Below are positions 7,116-7,734 of a stretch of DNA of 7,734 nt, one piece after another. Numbering within the stretch: the stretch's first letter is position 1; every line of letters starts with the position of its first letter. The DNA lies in the NCBI GenBank assembly GCA_021202575.1, contig JAJQCU010000076.1, positions 1 through 7,734 on the forward strand, written 5' to 3'. The DNA comes from Lachnospiraceae bacterium (lineage in GTDB: Bacteria; Bacillota; Clostridia; Lachnospirales; Lachnospiraceae). The translations under genes were made by a program, and so were the position numbers. Below the pieces are notes generated by a model, which saw only the letters and a program-made list of their open reading frames with translations, searched no databases and was not told the origin of the DNA.

Positions 7116-7734
7116 TACTGTTCCACCTTTCTGCCAGCTTATGAAATACATCATCGGAGCCTTCCCGGATGTTCAGATCCGCAATCCTGTCAAAGCCGGT
7201 ATGCCCCGGATTGATCTGCACAATCACAGCATCCCTTTTCCGATAATCCCAGTAAACGTCTCCATAGTTGCCCCGTGTCCCGATGACCAGAATCAGGTCC
7301 GCCTCGGATATCCACTTCCTGGCTTTCCTGACATCTTCGTTCCACACGCTGATATGACTGTAAAGCGGCCACGGCAGGATTTCCCCGCCGCACGCTTCGC
7401 ACTTTGGCAGTTCCTCCTGCTTCCAGATCTCATACCCGTCATAATGACGGCCGCAGTTGGCGCAGCAGTTGACCTGCAGGCTTCCCTGGATCTCGGCTAC
7501 ATTCTTTGACCCGGCAATCGTGTGCATACAGTCCACATTCGTTGTAATAATCCCGATGAGTTTTCCCTCTGCTTCCAGATCCGCCAAGGCATAGTGGGCA
7601 AAGCTGGGTTGATAGGAAAACATGCTTTCCAGATAGGTCGGCAGGAATGAACTGTAACCTTCCCCGGAACGACGCCTGCCGCCGCGGCGGGAGAATAGCA
7701 TCTGCCCTTATGTGACACCACCGCCGGCAACGGA
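7090..7734 (-). CDS. Sirtuin-like NAD-dependent protein, 5' end missing or disrupted; possible ADP-ribosyltransferase type
   Basis: From an ATG at 7701 the frame gives 203 residues. Visible sirtuin features are the helix 'AHYALADLEAEGKLIGIITT' (35-54), the NAD-site 'TNVDCMHTIAG' (54-64), 'EIQGS' (70-74), a zinc module with Cys 80, 83, 101 and 104, and the Rossmann 'LILVIGTRGNYG' (136-147) with 'VIVQINP' near 165. In ordinary deacetylases the EIQGS site is ELHGS with a catalytic histidine; here it is Gln 72. As I recall, class M sirtuins, which ADP-ribosylate proteins, also carry Gln there. The N-terminal GAGxS NAD motif is absent. A TAA lies in frame at 7708-7710, and another frame reads 'RADAIL' at 7691-7708, a typical first strand, so a frameshift near 7670-7700 is likely. 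The gene probably extends beyond the window. It overlaps the macrodomain gene by 26 bases. Confidence 0.8.
7121..7130 (-). promoter_or_regulatory. Ribosome binding site for the macrodomain gene
   Basis: On the minus strand this reads AAAGGTGGAA, five bases before the ATG at 7115. It supports that start over the ATG codons further upstream at 7154 and 7151. It lies within the 3' end of the sirtuin gene. Confidence 0.7.

Noticed and set aside
7134..7154. Upstream ATG codons at 7154 and 7151 as starts of the macrodomain protein
   Set aside because: The extra 13 residues are not family-like and lie within sirtuin coding sequence; a good ribosome site directly precedes the ATG at 7115.
6520..7509. 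A 329-codon plus-strand open frame across the macrodomain and sirtuin genes
   Set aside because: Its translation is low in complexity (Ser-, Phe- and Ile-rich) and has no domain, while the minus strand carries clear macrodomain and sirtuin motifs over the same bases.

Overview
The window looks like a stretch of accessory chromosome from a Firmicute, most likely a gut-type member of the Clostridia. This rests on near-balanced base composition, strong AGGAGG-like ribosome sites and the style of the proteins; no RNA gene or other phylogenetic marker is present, so the assignment is an inference. There is no RNA gene, CRISPR array, transposase or integrase in the window.

The left part (1-4574, all + strand) is a remnant of a BREX/Pgl-like phage-defence locus. 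It begins inside a large BrxC/PglY-like (DUF6079-type) protein whose ATPase N-terminus lies before the window. Next come a short gene holding only the N-terminal domain of a DUF1016 (YhcG-type) nuclease, then an SNF2-family helicase with only its first RecA-like lobe. The helicase reading frame then runs into an unrelated winged-helix-like tail. The simplest reading is that two deletions removed (i) the nuclease C-terminus plus the helicase N-terminus and (ii) the helicase C-terminus plus everything up to the 3' end of another gene. No methylase (PglX) or phosphatase (PglZ) is present inside the window. A perfect 29-base palindrome sits in the nuclease remnant.

The middle (4610-6020, + strand) carries small accessory genes: a GNAT acetyltransferase, a small two-CxxC zinc-ribbon protein, and an AlkZ-related gene broken by at least two single-base frameshifts at short homopolymers.

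The right part (6021-7734, - strand) converges on the middle. It holds two overlapping genes: a sirtuin-like protein, whose 5' end is missing or disrupted near the window edge, followed by a TIGR02452-type macrodomain (microbial poly(ADP-ribose) glycohydrolase fold). The sirtuin has glutamine where the catalytic histidine is normally found, as I recall for the ADP-ribosylating class M sirtuins. The pair therefore reads as a candidate 'writer plus eraser' system for reversible ADP-ribosylation. This is the most interesting functional hypothesis in the window.
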